Assembly (NCBI GenBank): GCA_024695315.1
Contig: JAILIJ010000121.1
Coordinates: 1 to 5,375 of the forward strand
DNA from: Bacteroidaceae bacterium
GTDB lineage: Bacteria; Bacteroidota; Bacteroidia; Bacteroidales; Bacteroidaceae
Direction: 5' to 3'
DNA length: 5,375 nt
Shown: positions 1-5,375 of the stretch, in pieces
How the letters are laid out: each line of letters starts with the position of its first letter
How positions within the stretch are numbered: position 1 is the stretch's first letter
The notes under the pieces: generated by a model
The model's input: only the letters and a program-made list of their open reading frames with translations
Database searches by the model: none
What the model was told of the DNA's origin: nothing
Made by a program: the position numbers and the translations under genes

Positions 1-13
1 TGTTAATTGGATA

Positions 14-3000
14 TTATTTCATAATCTTCACAACATTTGTCTGATTATTATTATAGATAATCTTCTGATAATATACACCAGCAGATTCGCTATCAAGATC
101 TTTCTTAGTAAAGAATGAAGTTGGATTCTTTCTACTCTTAATGATTCGTCCGCTACCATCGTAAAGTTGAATCATCTTTATTCCAAGATTATTAGCTATG
201 TCATTTATGGCGGTAGCATTACCAAGCTGAAGAATATATGGATTCTCAAGTGAACCAAGTTGTGCATCACTATTATACATCTCAGAATTTGTAAGAATCA
301 TATCTCCTTCAGAAGTTGTTACAACAAATGAAAGGTTAGCCTTATCCTTATTACCACCAACAGTAATGAAGTACTTGTCATCAACTGCAGGGGATGCGGA
401 ATAGCCACGAAGTTCTGTGCCTGCATATACAGAAACATTAGCATCTTCGACAATCTGATCACCATCCATAATCACAGCAATAATTGTCATGTTACTTTCA
501 TAGTTGAGTGTCATTTGAGTATCATCTAACAGAGCTATTGACTTGACATTTCTGCGATTTGTCATCACAGGAGTAGCGAAGTGGAATGTCTTAGCCTGAG
601 AAGCATTAGAGAAATAGTTATATCCTTCTCCTGGAGTCATAGCCTCAAGAGTACCAACCCACTCGCCTGCTGTATAAATAGAGAATGCAGATTGGTTCTT
701 TACAAGGTCACCCTCTGCAGGTGAAGCATCAGCAAATGCTGCATCAAGAGAATTAGAAGCTGTAGCAGGATAACCAATCCAAGACCATCCCTTATTAAGT
801 GTCACAGCAACCTTTGAAGGATCTGCAGGTGTGCCAATAACTGTCTCATCATAAGCCTCATCAGCATTTAGCTTATACATGTCAGACATGTTAAATGACT
901 TGAGGTTACCACCCCACTTACCAGAGCTATAGATTGATGTGCTTGACTCGTTCTTAATAAGATGAATAGCGTCAGCAGAATCGTCGAATATCTTCTCTAT
1001 TCTATTCTCGTCTGGAGTTAGATAGAATGAGAACCACTTCCAACCAGAATGATCAAGAGCAAGGCTCTGTTCAATCTTATTATTAGGAGTGAATACTGTG
1101 CAGTCAGCAAATGTACCAACCCAAGTATCTGCTACGAACTTATTAGCAGCAACATTTGATGCACTTACAGAAGGATAAGTCTCACCTGTGCTTGAATCGT
1201 AAATCTTATATGTAAGTTCTGAATTGTTGACAGAGCTATTACCATAGACAGTCATCAAGACAATATAAGAGTCATATCGAGGATAATACTGAGGGCTTGC
1301 CACGCCAACACACTTAGTGCCACGGAAAGCAGCTATCATATCCTTAGGATCAGAACTATATACACCATCTATTACAACCTGTCCCACAACATTCATTGTC
1401 ATTTCATCCTCTTCAGCTATCCATTCAGGGATATTACCTTCGACTGTAAGAGTAAGATTCAAAGGAACCTCAATCTTCTGCGAACCTACGAGATAAATTG
1501 TTGTTTCGTATGTTCCAACAGGCACACCAGGATTGACATCAAACTTGAGAGTACGAGTTCCCAATGCTTTGAGAGTACCACTTTCTACACTTACAGAGAG
1601 CCATGAAGGCATACCTGTGACAACCCAGTTTTCAGATGTTCCGCCATTATTTTCGATATTGACAGAGAATGAAGCATCATTAGTACCTTGCTTTGTAAGA
1701 GCGATTTCAGGTTCACTCCACTTAAGATTACTCTGCTTAACATAAACGCTCCATGTGATAGGATCAGAAGCATTACCAGAAAGGTCTTTAACGTCCTTAA
1801 CTGTGATATAAACAGTACATTCCTCAATCTTACTTGGTTCCTCCTCAAGATTAACCAAAACCTTACGTTCACTTGCAACGAATCCAAATGCGACATTGTC
1901 AAGTATTGGAGCAGGAGTAAGAGCTGGGCTTTCTTCTACATATTTTCCAGTAGATGTTGTGCCAGCCTTATTCTTACGAACTGTAAGATTTGTTTTGCAA
2001 GTCACCATATCTAAAGGAGAGCCACTAGTTACAGCCTGATTATTATCGTCTACCTTGACCACTTCCATAGGATAATAAGCTACGAGACCAGTATAACTTG
2101 AATCCACACGTGAATGCATATAGTCATATATCACATCAGCCGTACGTCGAGCCTTCCATATACGAACCTCATCAACATTACCCTTAAGGAATCTCTCATA
2201 AGTAGACACGCCAGTTGACGTAGTACGATGAGCACCAAGTGTAATCACACTTCCTGATATAGCAGGGATTGAAGAAGCCGCAAATTGCTTGCTTGCCTTT
2301 CCATCAACATATACAATAGCAGAACCGCTTGTACTCTTAACTACATTAAGAGCAAGATGATGCCATTCGCCATCACGTACATCATTAGCGTAAACTTTTG
2401 TTGTAGAACCATTAGCAACGAGTTCAAGATTTCCAGAAGTATTAACACATACTTCAAGTTCCTTTTCACCCATGCTCATAATAGAACCAGCTGTCTTCTG
2501 AGTAGGATCAACACGGAACCAACCTTCTATCATATAGCTATCAGAAGCAAGAGTATTAAGAGCTGTTATATTGATATCAGCTGCTGTCTTGCCATCAAGA
2601 GAGAGAGAATAGTTCTTACCATTTATCCACCAAGAATTTTTGCTTGGCAGAGTGATATTACGACTGCGTGAACGGTCAACAGCCATCTCACCATATCCCT
2701 CATTAAATCGCCAATAACCAATGATATCCTTTGTGTACTGGTTCTTCGTATTGTACATATCAGCCTGAGCATCCGTGAGAGTACGTGCTGTATTCCAGAG
2801 TGACAACTCGTGCAACTTTGCAGTAAATCCGTTACCACCAAGTGATATAGGACCGTTACCTGAATATTCAGGGATTTCCTTACCATTTATAAGTGACACA
2901 CTACTTGCATCCTGAGCATATCCAGCATAGATAACAGGATTGCTTTCTGAATTGTCATAACTTATAGAAAGATATAACCACTTATTCTTAGGCAAAGAAG

Positions 3001-5375
3001 CAGAAGAAGTTACCTTCTTGCCACCTACTGTAACAGCAAGTTTTCCCTTTTCTATTGCAGCAGTGAAGTTATTAACAGAAGTTCCATGCTGGAATATCTT
3101 ACCATCAGCAGAATAGTTAAGCCACATGTTTATTGAGAAAGCCTTCTCTGCCAAATCAACTGTTGCTTCTGTCTTTGCAGATTCTGCACCAGACAAGCTA
3201 AGAGCAACATCGTGCAGAACTTTGCTTTCGTTCTTTACACCTACGACTTTGAAGTTTTCAAGTTCACCAAGAATAGAACCACGAATATCTTCATTGAAAG
3301 TTATAGATATATCGTCACCAGAACCTAGAACACCTGAAGTTGGAGTTGGTGAAGCAATAAGTTGCGGAGCACTCATATCACGAACGATTTCAATCTCCTC
3401 ACTCTCGTTATTCAGTTCTACCCCATTAATCTGGCAAACTGTAATAGCACGGAAGACATAAGTCTGGTCAGAATAATTGCTACTATTCAAATCTACACTA
3501 TATGTAAGCTTAGAAGTACCTGTAAGTACAGGGAGAATCTTGAGGTTCTTATTCTTCTTAAGCAATGTAGAATCAGTTGTGTACTCCTGAAGAGTAACAA
3601 AATTAGCATCATTTATACCCTTATACTGGATGCGAACACCCTTGAGGGACTTCAAGTTTCTATTATAGTTTGACACAGACAGGATAACAGGTCCTGTTGT
3701 TTCTGTGTTCACCACATTAGTGTTAGCCTCCATAGTTATGTCTGAACAAGTTGGTTGGAAACTAACTGAAACCTTTGAATTAGAGTAAATACCTGGGAAT
3801 GTGCCAGTATCATCAGGCTGAGAAGTCGAATAGAGACAAAGATCGATATTCTTATAATCGAGAACGTCTGTATTTGTCTGACGCAAAACGAGAGTCTTTA
3901 TTGTCTCTCCAAAAGGAACGAGAATCTCCACGCCCTTAGTGATATTCAAACCATCCATGAATACCTGAGCACCATTTGGGTTAGAAGCATCCTCAACCCA
4001 AAGTCCGAAGTAACAATCCTCCTTAGTGTCAGAATTATTGCGTAGAGCAATCTGGAACACAGCATCCTTACCAGCAGGCACACCTGTAATCTCTTGGTTC
4101 AAAACTTCGATTTCTGGTTTTTCTATCTGAAGAGTCTTCTCCTGGATAACAGAACCTGGCTTATAATACTTTGTCAGAACCTCATCCTCATAAGGATCAG
4201 AAGTAGCACCTGCACGTGTATAGAAGATAGGACCAAAACCGTCAGGAGCGTTGAATACATCTACAGAAAGATAATCGTCATCACCATCCTCAGCAAGCGT
4301 ATAGCTTATTGAAGTCTTATGTGTATCACTATTCTCATTATTCCATGTAGTAGTAATGCCTGCATTCTCAGTAAATGTAACTCCAACACCAGCTCCATTT
4401 GTTGTGAAACCAGTTTCCAAACCAAGAATAACATTTGCTTCAAAAACAGTATTAGTTGTATAAGCCTCAGTAGTAGTCTCCTCGTGAGTAAATGTCATTC
4501 TAGAACCAGCATCGATAGAATGGTTATCTACAAGATACTTAGACCTATTCTTAATTGCAGTAACCTTAGCCTCCTCATTGTCGGCAAGTGTCTTTTTCCA
4601 TCTTGCAATCTGGTCATTATAGTACTTAACCATATCCTGATAGTTCTCATTCTTCCAGCCAGCAGGCAAAATCATAGTATAAGAAGGACCAGAATATTTA
4701 CCAGATTTAGCTATGTTCTGTCCACTGATAGGCATTGCTTTCTTACCCCATACAGTCTCATCGTCATTGTCAGAGCCATAATTACTATCAGTCTCTTTCA
4801 AAGTAGTTACATATATTGGACTTTCACCTTTCTTTGGACGACTAACCTTATCTATGTTTGCATTATATGTGAGAAGGGAATTTCTAAGTTTTATAAAATT
4901 AGGAATGAGAACATTCTCGACATAATTAGCAGTATAGCTGAAAGATGTAGTATATTCCTCACCAGTAGAGATTGCATCCTGCATAGCAATCTTATACTTG
5001 CCATCCTCACCTAAGACTGGTAATACCTGGTGACAAGCACCAAAGATGAGGTTTTTAGCAGAACCGATGAAAACATCGCCATTTGCACCAACAAAGTCAT
5101 GACTATCGCTTGTTGCAAACTCCTCAGTTGTAGACACAGTTGTAGTCTTTGTGTTAGTACCAGAGAAAGATTCATTTAATTCACCACCAATAGTCATGTT
5201 CATCACAGATGACAATTCTGTAATGACAGCAACGCCAATACCTGCCTGAGTTTTTACATCGACACCCAGATACATCACATTAGTGTTGTTAGAATTTGAA
5301 TGTTCCTCGACAGTTGTTGTAGAAGTCTTAGTTGTCTCCACACCCTTGCTATAAGTAGTGCTTGAATTAGAACCA
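14..5375 (-). CDS. Giant multidomain surface protein with tandem LamG domains and a T9SS-type C-terminal domain (5'-partial)
   Basis: A single uninterrupted frame fills the window and ends in TAA at 14-16. The GTG at 5341 is not a credible start: eleven sense codons (Gly-Ser-Asn-Ser-Ser-Thr-Thr...) precede it with no stop, and no signal peptide follows it. The visible order is: two Thr/Ser-rich beta regions (1-82, 281-349) around a partly helical segment; beta-sandwich (400-529); FnIII-like (533-655); Ig-like half (657-712); two LamG jellyrolls (714-899, 910-1120); Ig-like completion (1147-1203); BACON-like (1205-1300); AAF-RG module (1303-1418); two GWxW modules (1433-1504, 1518-1588); pre-terminal beta domain (1598-1705); type IX sorting domain (1711-1775). 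LamG and BACON modules commonly bind glycans or proteins, so an extracellular adhesive or structural role is inferred. No enzyme motif was seen. Family membership is recalled from similar giant Bacteroidales proteins and was not searched. The reading frame and partial status are certain; the function is unknown. Confidence 0.95.
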   Translation of the reverse strand, partial: GSNSSTTYSKGVETTKTSTTTVEEHSNSNNTNVMYLGVDVKTQAGIGVAVITELSSVMNMTIGGELNESFSGTNTKTTTVSTTEEFATSDSHDFVGANGDVFIGSAKNLIFGACHQVLPVLGEDGKYKIAMQDAISTGEEYTTSFSYTANYVENVLIPNFIKLRNSLLTYNANIDKVSRPKKGESPIYVTTLKETDSNYGSDNDDETVWGKKAMPISGQNIAKSGKYSGPSYTMILPAGWKNENYQDMVKYYNDQIARWKKTLADNEEAKVTAIKNRSKYLVDNHSIDAGSRMTFTHEETTTEAYTTNTVFEANVILGLETGFTTNGAGVGVTFTENAGITTTWNNENSDTHKTSISYTLAEDGDDDYLSVDVFNAPDGFGPIFYTRAGATSDPYEDEVLTKYYKPGSVIQEKTLQIEKPEIEVLNQEITGVPAGKDAVFQIALRNNSDTKEDCYFGLWVEDASNPNGAQVFMDGLNITKGVEILVPFGETIKTLVLRQTNTDVLDYKNIDLCLYSTSQPDDTGTFPGIYSNSKVSVSFQPTCSDITMEANTNVVNTETTGPVILSVSNYNRNLKSLKGVRIQYKGINDANFVTLQEYTTDSTLLKKNKNLKILPVLTGTSKLTYSVDLNSSNYSDQTYVFRAITVCQINGVELNNESEEIEIVRDMSAPQLIASPTPTSGVLGSGDDISITFNEDIRGSILGELENFKVVGVKNESKVLHDVALSLSGAESAKTEATVDLAEKAFSINMWLNYSADGKIFQHGTSVNNFTAAIEKGKLAVTVGGKKVTSSASLPKNKWLYLSISYDNSESNPVIYAGYAQDASSVSLINGKEIPEYSGNGPISLGGNGFTAKLHELSLWNTARTLTDAQADMYNTKNQYTKDIIGYWRFNEGYGEMAVDRSRSRNITLPSKNSWWINGKNYSLSLDGKTAADINITALNTLASDSYMIEGWFRVDPTQKTAGSIMSMGEKELEVCVNTSGNLELVANGSTTKVYANDVRDGEWHHLALNVVKSTSGSAIVYVDGKASKQFAASSIPAISGSVITLGAHRTTSTGVSTYERFLKGNVDEVRIWKARRTADVIYDYMHSRVDSSYTGLVAYYPMEVVKVDDNNQAVTSGSPLDMVTCKTNLTVRKNKAGTTSTGKYVEESPALTPAPILDNVAFGFVASERKVLVNLEEEPSKIEECTVYITVKDVKDLSGNASDPITWSVYVKQSNLKWSEPEIALTKQGTNDASFSVNIENNGGTSENWVVTGMPSWLSVSVESGTLKALGTRTLKFDVNPGVPVGTYETTIYLVGSQKIEVPLNLTLTVEGNIPEWIAEEDEMTMNVVGQVVIDGVYSSDPKDMIAAFRGTKCVGVASPQYYPRYDSYIVLMTVYGNSSVNNSELTYKIYDSSTGETYPSVSASNVAANKFVADTWVGTFADCTVFTPNNKIEQSLALDHSGWKWFSFYLTPDENRIEKIFDDSADAIHLIKNESSTSIYSSGKWGGNLKSFNMSDMYKLNADEAYDETVIGTPADPSKVAVTLNKGWSWIGYPATASNSLDAAFADASPAEGDLVKNQSAFSIYTAGEWVGTLEAMTPGEGYNYFSNASQAKTFHFATPVMTNRRNVKSIALLDDTQMTLNYESNMTIIAVIMDGDQIVEDANVSVYAGTELRGYSASPAVDDKYFITVGGNKDKANLSFVVTTSEGDMILTNSEMYNSDAQLGSLENPYILQLGNATAINDIANNLGIKMIQLYDGSGRIIKSRKNPTSFFTKKDLDSESAGVYYQKIIYNNNQTNVVKIMK
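17..211 (-). other. Type IX secretion C-terminal sorting domain (type A-like)
   Basis: Residues 1711-1775 have the layout of the Por secretion C-terminal domain: a strand with 'IQLYDGSGRII' (1724-1734), a variable loop, 'AGVYYQKI' (1754-1761), and a final basic strand ending 'VVKIMK' at the stop. In known type A domains the pattern is a Tyr-Asp-x-x-Gly-[KR] strand, then Gly-x-Tyr, then a Lys-rich last strand. The domain directs export across the outer membrane by the type IX system. It is normally cleaved, with the protein then linked to A-LPS or released. This implies a Sec signal peptide at the unseen N terminus. The match was made by eye. Confidence 0.8.
227..550 (-). other. Pre-terminal beta domain
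   Basis: Residues 1598-1705 lie between the GWxW modules and the sorting domain and look all-beta. They contain 'MTIIAVIMDGDQI' (1618-1630), then 'VSVYAGTELRGYS' (1636-1648), and 'YFITVGGN' (1657-1664). The phrase Val-Tyr-Ala-Gly-Thr-Glu-Leu-Arg-Gly resembles the Ala-Phe-Arg-Gly-Thr-Lys-Cys-Val-Gly phrase of the module at 1303-1418, so the two may be distant copies of one fold. In exported Bacteroidota proteins such modules often precede the sorting signal. No specific function can be assigned. Confidence 0.5.
578..790 (-). repeat. GWxW module, copy 2
   Basis: Residues 1518-1588 form the second of two consecutive modules. It opens with Gly-Trp-Ser-Trp-Ile-Gly-Tyr (1518-1524) and continues through 'SLDAAFAD' (1531-1538). 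The core 'LVKNQSAFSIYTAGEWVGTL' (1546-1565) matches copy 1 at 11 of 20 positions without gaps. It ends with 'PGEGYNYFSN' (1570-1579), which parallels the Met-Tyr-Lys phrase of copy 1. The module is probably a small beta-rich extracellular unit. Its function is not known to me. Confidence 0.75.
830..1045 (-). repeat. GWxW module, copy 1
   Basis: Residues 1433-1504 open with Gly-Trp-Lys-Trp-Phe-Ser-Phe (1433-1439). They continue through 'IEKIFDDSADAIHLIKN' (1448-1464), and the shared core is 'LIKNESSTSIYSSGKWGGNL' (1461-1480). 'MYKL' (1488-1491) occupies the place of the Gly-Tyr-Asn-Tyr stretch in copy 2. The two copies have diverged too far at DNA level to be a recent duplication, so the tandem layout is probably an old property of the family. 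Confidence 0.75.
1088..1435 (-). other. AAF-RG-x-x-C-x-GVA beta module
   Basis: Residues 1303-1418 contain 'MTMNVVGQVVIDG' (1314-1326), the core 'MIAAFRGTKCVGVASP' (1335-1350), 'YIVLMTVYGN' (1359-1368), and a Lys-Ile-Tyr-Asp-Ser-Ser-Thr-Gly-Glu-Thr-Tyr-Pro run (1379-1390). The pattern recurs in large exported Bacteroidota proteins, often next to a sorting domain (recalled, not searched). Two cysteines, 1344 and 1414, could pair in the oxidising periplasm; that is inference. The role is unknown, most likely structural or binding. Confidence 0.55.
1442..1729 (-). other. BACON-like Ig domain
   Basis: Residues 1205-1300 show the usual order of a BACON or related Ig-like repeat: 'FSVNIENNGG' (1225-1234), 'MPSWLSVSVESGTL' (1244-1257), 'TLKFDVNPGVPVGTYETTIY' (1264-1283), and a closing hydrophobic strand 'VPLNLTLTV' (1292-1300). 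The Pro-x-Trp-Leu-x-Val plus Ser-Gly-Thr-Leu signature is the strongest part. BACON domains occur widely in Bacteroidota surface proteins and glycan-degrading enzymes, where they act as spacers or bind mucin or glycan. Which of these applies here is unknown. Confidence 0.65.
1733..1903 (-). other. C-terminal half of an interrupted SbsA/Big_5-type Ig-like domain
   Basis: Residues 1147-1203 read as the last strands of an SbsA-type Ig domain: 'VASERKVLVNL' (1155-1165), 'CTVYITVKDVKDLSGN' (1175-1190), then 'ITWSVYV' (1195-1201). In this family the Tyr-x-Val-x-Val...Val-x-Asp-x-x-Gly-Asn phrase forms the penultimate strand and loop, and an aromatic strand closes the fold. The strands that should precede it are missing here but are found before the LamG pair at residues 657-712, so the two parts probably fold together. 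Confidence 0.55.
1982..2614 (-). other. LamG/concanavalin-like jellyroll domain 2
   Basis: Residues 910-1120 carry the classic LamG landmarks. These are the first strand 'NYSLSLDGK' (910-918), 'SYMIEGWFRV' (935-944), 'GEWHHLALNV' (991-1000), 'VYVDGK' (1010-1015), 'LKGNVDEVRIWKARRT' (1052-1067) and 'GLVAYYPME' (1085-1093). The His-His after Trp and the Asp-Glu-Val-Arg-Ile-Trp signature are well kept. LamG folds bind carbohydrate or protein ligands. No catalytic pair such as that of glycoside hydrolase family 16 was seen, so a binding or spacer role is inferred. Confidence 0.85.
2645..3202 (-). other. LamG/concanavalin-like jellyroll domain 1
   Basis: Residues 714-899 form a second jellyroll directly before LamG 2. 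The landmarks are 'LSLSGAESAKTEATVDL' (714-730), 'FSINMWLNY' (735-743), 'KNKWLYLSISYD' (785-796), 'AKLHELSLWNTART' (841-854) and 'IGYWRFNEGYG' (874-884). It keeps the Trp of the central strand but has Trp-Leu-Tyr where copy 2 has Trp-His-His, and Glu-Leu-Ser-Leu-Trp in place of Glu-Val-Arg-Ile-Trp. It is a diverged tandem partner of the next domain and probably has a different ligand or only a structural role. Confidence 0.8.
3206..3373 (-). other. N-terminal half of an interrupted SbsA/Big_5-type Ig-like domain
   Basis: Residues 657-712 start with 'SAPQLIASPTPTSGVLGSGD' (657-676) and continue with 'ISITFNEDI' (678-686). This is the Pro...Ser-Gly-x-Leu...Ile-x-Phe-[NS]-Glu-x-[IV] opening of SbsA-type Ig domains. 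It runs through 'FKVVGVKNES' (697-706) straight into the first strand of LamG 1, without the expected final strands. Those appear to resume at residue 1147. Confidence 0.6.
3377..3745 (-). other. Fibronectin type III-like domain
   Basis: Residues 533-655 look like an FnIII-type beta sandwich. There is an early 'GPVILSVSNYNRN' strand (550-562), 'LKGVRIQYKG' (566-575), which resembles the central Tyr strand, and 'LTYSVDLNSSNYSDQTYVFR' (612-631), where the Tyr-x-Phe-Arg-Ala strand is typical of FnIII. 'SEEIEIVRD' (647-655) closes the domain. The assignment rests on strand pattern alone; another Ig-like family is possible. Confidence 0.45.
3755..4144 (-). other. Beta-sandwich module with NPNGA motif
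   Basis: Residues 400-529 alternate hydrophobic and polar residues as in a beta sandwich: 'LQIEKPEIEVLNQEI' (404-418), 'VPAGKDAVFQIALRNNSDT' (421-439), 'NPNGAQVFMDG' (454-464) and 'TLVLRQTNTDVLDYKNIDLC' (483-502). The 'ValPro-Ala-Gly...Phe-x-Ile-x-Leu-x-Asn-Asn-Ser' start resembles CARDB-like or alpha-Gal-NPCBM-associated adhesion modules. I recall the same Asn-Pro-Asn-Gly-Ala phrase in other giant Bacteroidales surface proteins. It holds Cys443 and Cys502. Function is not known. Confidence 0.5.
4187..4501 (-). other. Second Thr/Ser-rich beta region and linker
   Basis: Residues 281-349 form a Thr-rich amphipathic run ('RMTFTHEETTTEAYTTNTVF', 281-300), a Gly-rich strand (305-325, with 'GAGVGVTF' at 316-323), and another Thr/Ser run ('SDTHKTSISYTLA', 338-350). 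An acidic turn (Glu-Asp-Gly-Asp-Asp-Asp, 351-356) leads to 'YLSVDVF' (357-363) and 'FYTRAGATSDPYEDE' (373-387). The shape suggests long antiparallel strands joined by glycine-rich segments. It resembles the region at 1-82 in composition and layout. Its role is unassigned. Confidence 0.5.
4502..5041 (-). other. Mixed, partly helical segment between the two beta regions
   Basis: Residues 101-280 contain the only clear helices in the visible protein. One is around 'NYVENVLIPNFIKLRNSLLT' (139-158). A longer one spans about 233-272, beginning 'NYQDMVKYYNDQIARWKKTL' and rich in Lys/Glu/Asp with heptad-like hydrophobics. Between them is an acidic loop (Asp-Asn-Asp-Asp-Glu, 191-195), then 'ISGQNIAKSGKYSGPSYTMI' (205-224). 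The segment could be a hinge or an oligomerisation unit. No known domain was recognised. Confidence 0.45.
5096..5375 (-). other. First Thr/Ser-rich beta region (runs from the window edge)
   Basis: The eleven codons before the GTG plus residues 1-82 contain Thr/Ser-rich runs ('TTKTSTTTVEEHSNSNNT', 3-20, and 'GTNTKTTTVSTTEE', 61-74). These flank two Gly/Val-rich strands ('YLGVDVKTQAGIGVAVI', 24-40, and 'MNMTIGGELNESF', 47-59). 'GANGDVFIG' (85-93) follows immediately. The layout matches the later region at 281-349, including a similar 'AGIGVAV' strand. The domain starts outside the window. Confidence 0.5.

Noticed and set aside
1..13. Possible terminator after the stop codon
   Set aside because: Only 13 AT-rich bases follow the stop, with no inverted repeat or U-tract visible, so nothing can be concluded.
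1591..1902. A 103-codon minus-strand open frame in another frame
   Set aside because: It overlaps the Ig-like and BACON-like domains of the main gene out of frame, and its Leu/Ser-rich product is typical of a frame-shifted reading. The main frame is unbroken here, so no frameshift is needed.
2285..2671. A 128-codon plus-strand open frame
   Set aside because: It is antisense to the LamG 2 domain. The Ile/Cys/Ser-rich product shows no domain and is best explained as a shadow of the real gene.
2645..3202. LamG 1 as a glycoside hydrolase of the concanavalin-like superfamily
   Set aside because: No Glu-x-Asp-x-x-Glu type catalytic signature is visible in either jellyroll; the sequences fit non-catalytic LamG domains.
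4319..5014. A 231-codon plus-strand open frame opposite the large gene
   Set aside because: It lies wholly antisense to well-defined domains of the minus-strand gene. Its product is rich in Ile, Ser and Cys with no recognisable domain, as expected from reading the complement of Asn/Thr/Glu-rich codons, and no convincing ribosome binding site was noted.

Overview
The whole window is the 3' part of one very large gene on the minus strand. It is read leftward from beyond the right edge to a TAA stop at 14-16. The frame is open through the right edge. The GTG at 5341-5339, the first start-type codon in that frame, is therefore almost certainly internal, and the true start, signal peptide and promoter lie outside the window. 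About 1,786 codons are visible. Residue numbers below count the GTG codon as residue 1; eleven more codons lie upstream of it.

The organism is most likely a member of the Bacteroidota, probably Bacteroidales (Prevotella/Bacteroides-like). The evidence is the type IX secretion-like C-terminal domain, the long chain of Ig-like, LamG and BACON-like domains, the Asn/Ser/Thr-rich composition, and the fairly low GC content (roughly 40% by eye). Species cannot be named from this window.

Domain order from N to C terminus (right to left in the window): (1) a Thr/Ser-rich beta region; (2) a mixed, partly helical segment; (3) a second Thr/Ser-rich beta region ending in a conserved-looking linker; (4) a beta-sandwich module; (5) an FnIII-like module; (6) the first half of an SbsA-type Ig-like domain; (7) two tandem LamG/concanavalin-like jellyrolls; (8) what looks like the second half of the interrupted Ig-like domain; (9) a BACON-like Ig domain; (10) an 'AAF-RG-x-x-C-x-GVA' module; (11) two tandem GWxW modules; (12) a pre-terminal beta domain; (13) the C-terminal sorting domain.

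The likely product is a giant exported, surface-anchored or released protein built from binding and structural modules. No catalytic motif was recognised. The architecture resembles, from memory, a family of very large Bacteroidales surface proteins usually annotated only as LamG-domain or hypothetical proteins. I know of no established function. No RNA gene, mobile element, CRISPR array or second credible gene is present. Only 13 bases lie beyond the stop codon, too few to show a terminator or a downstream gene.
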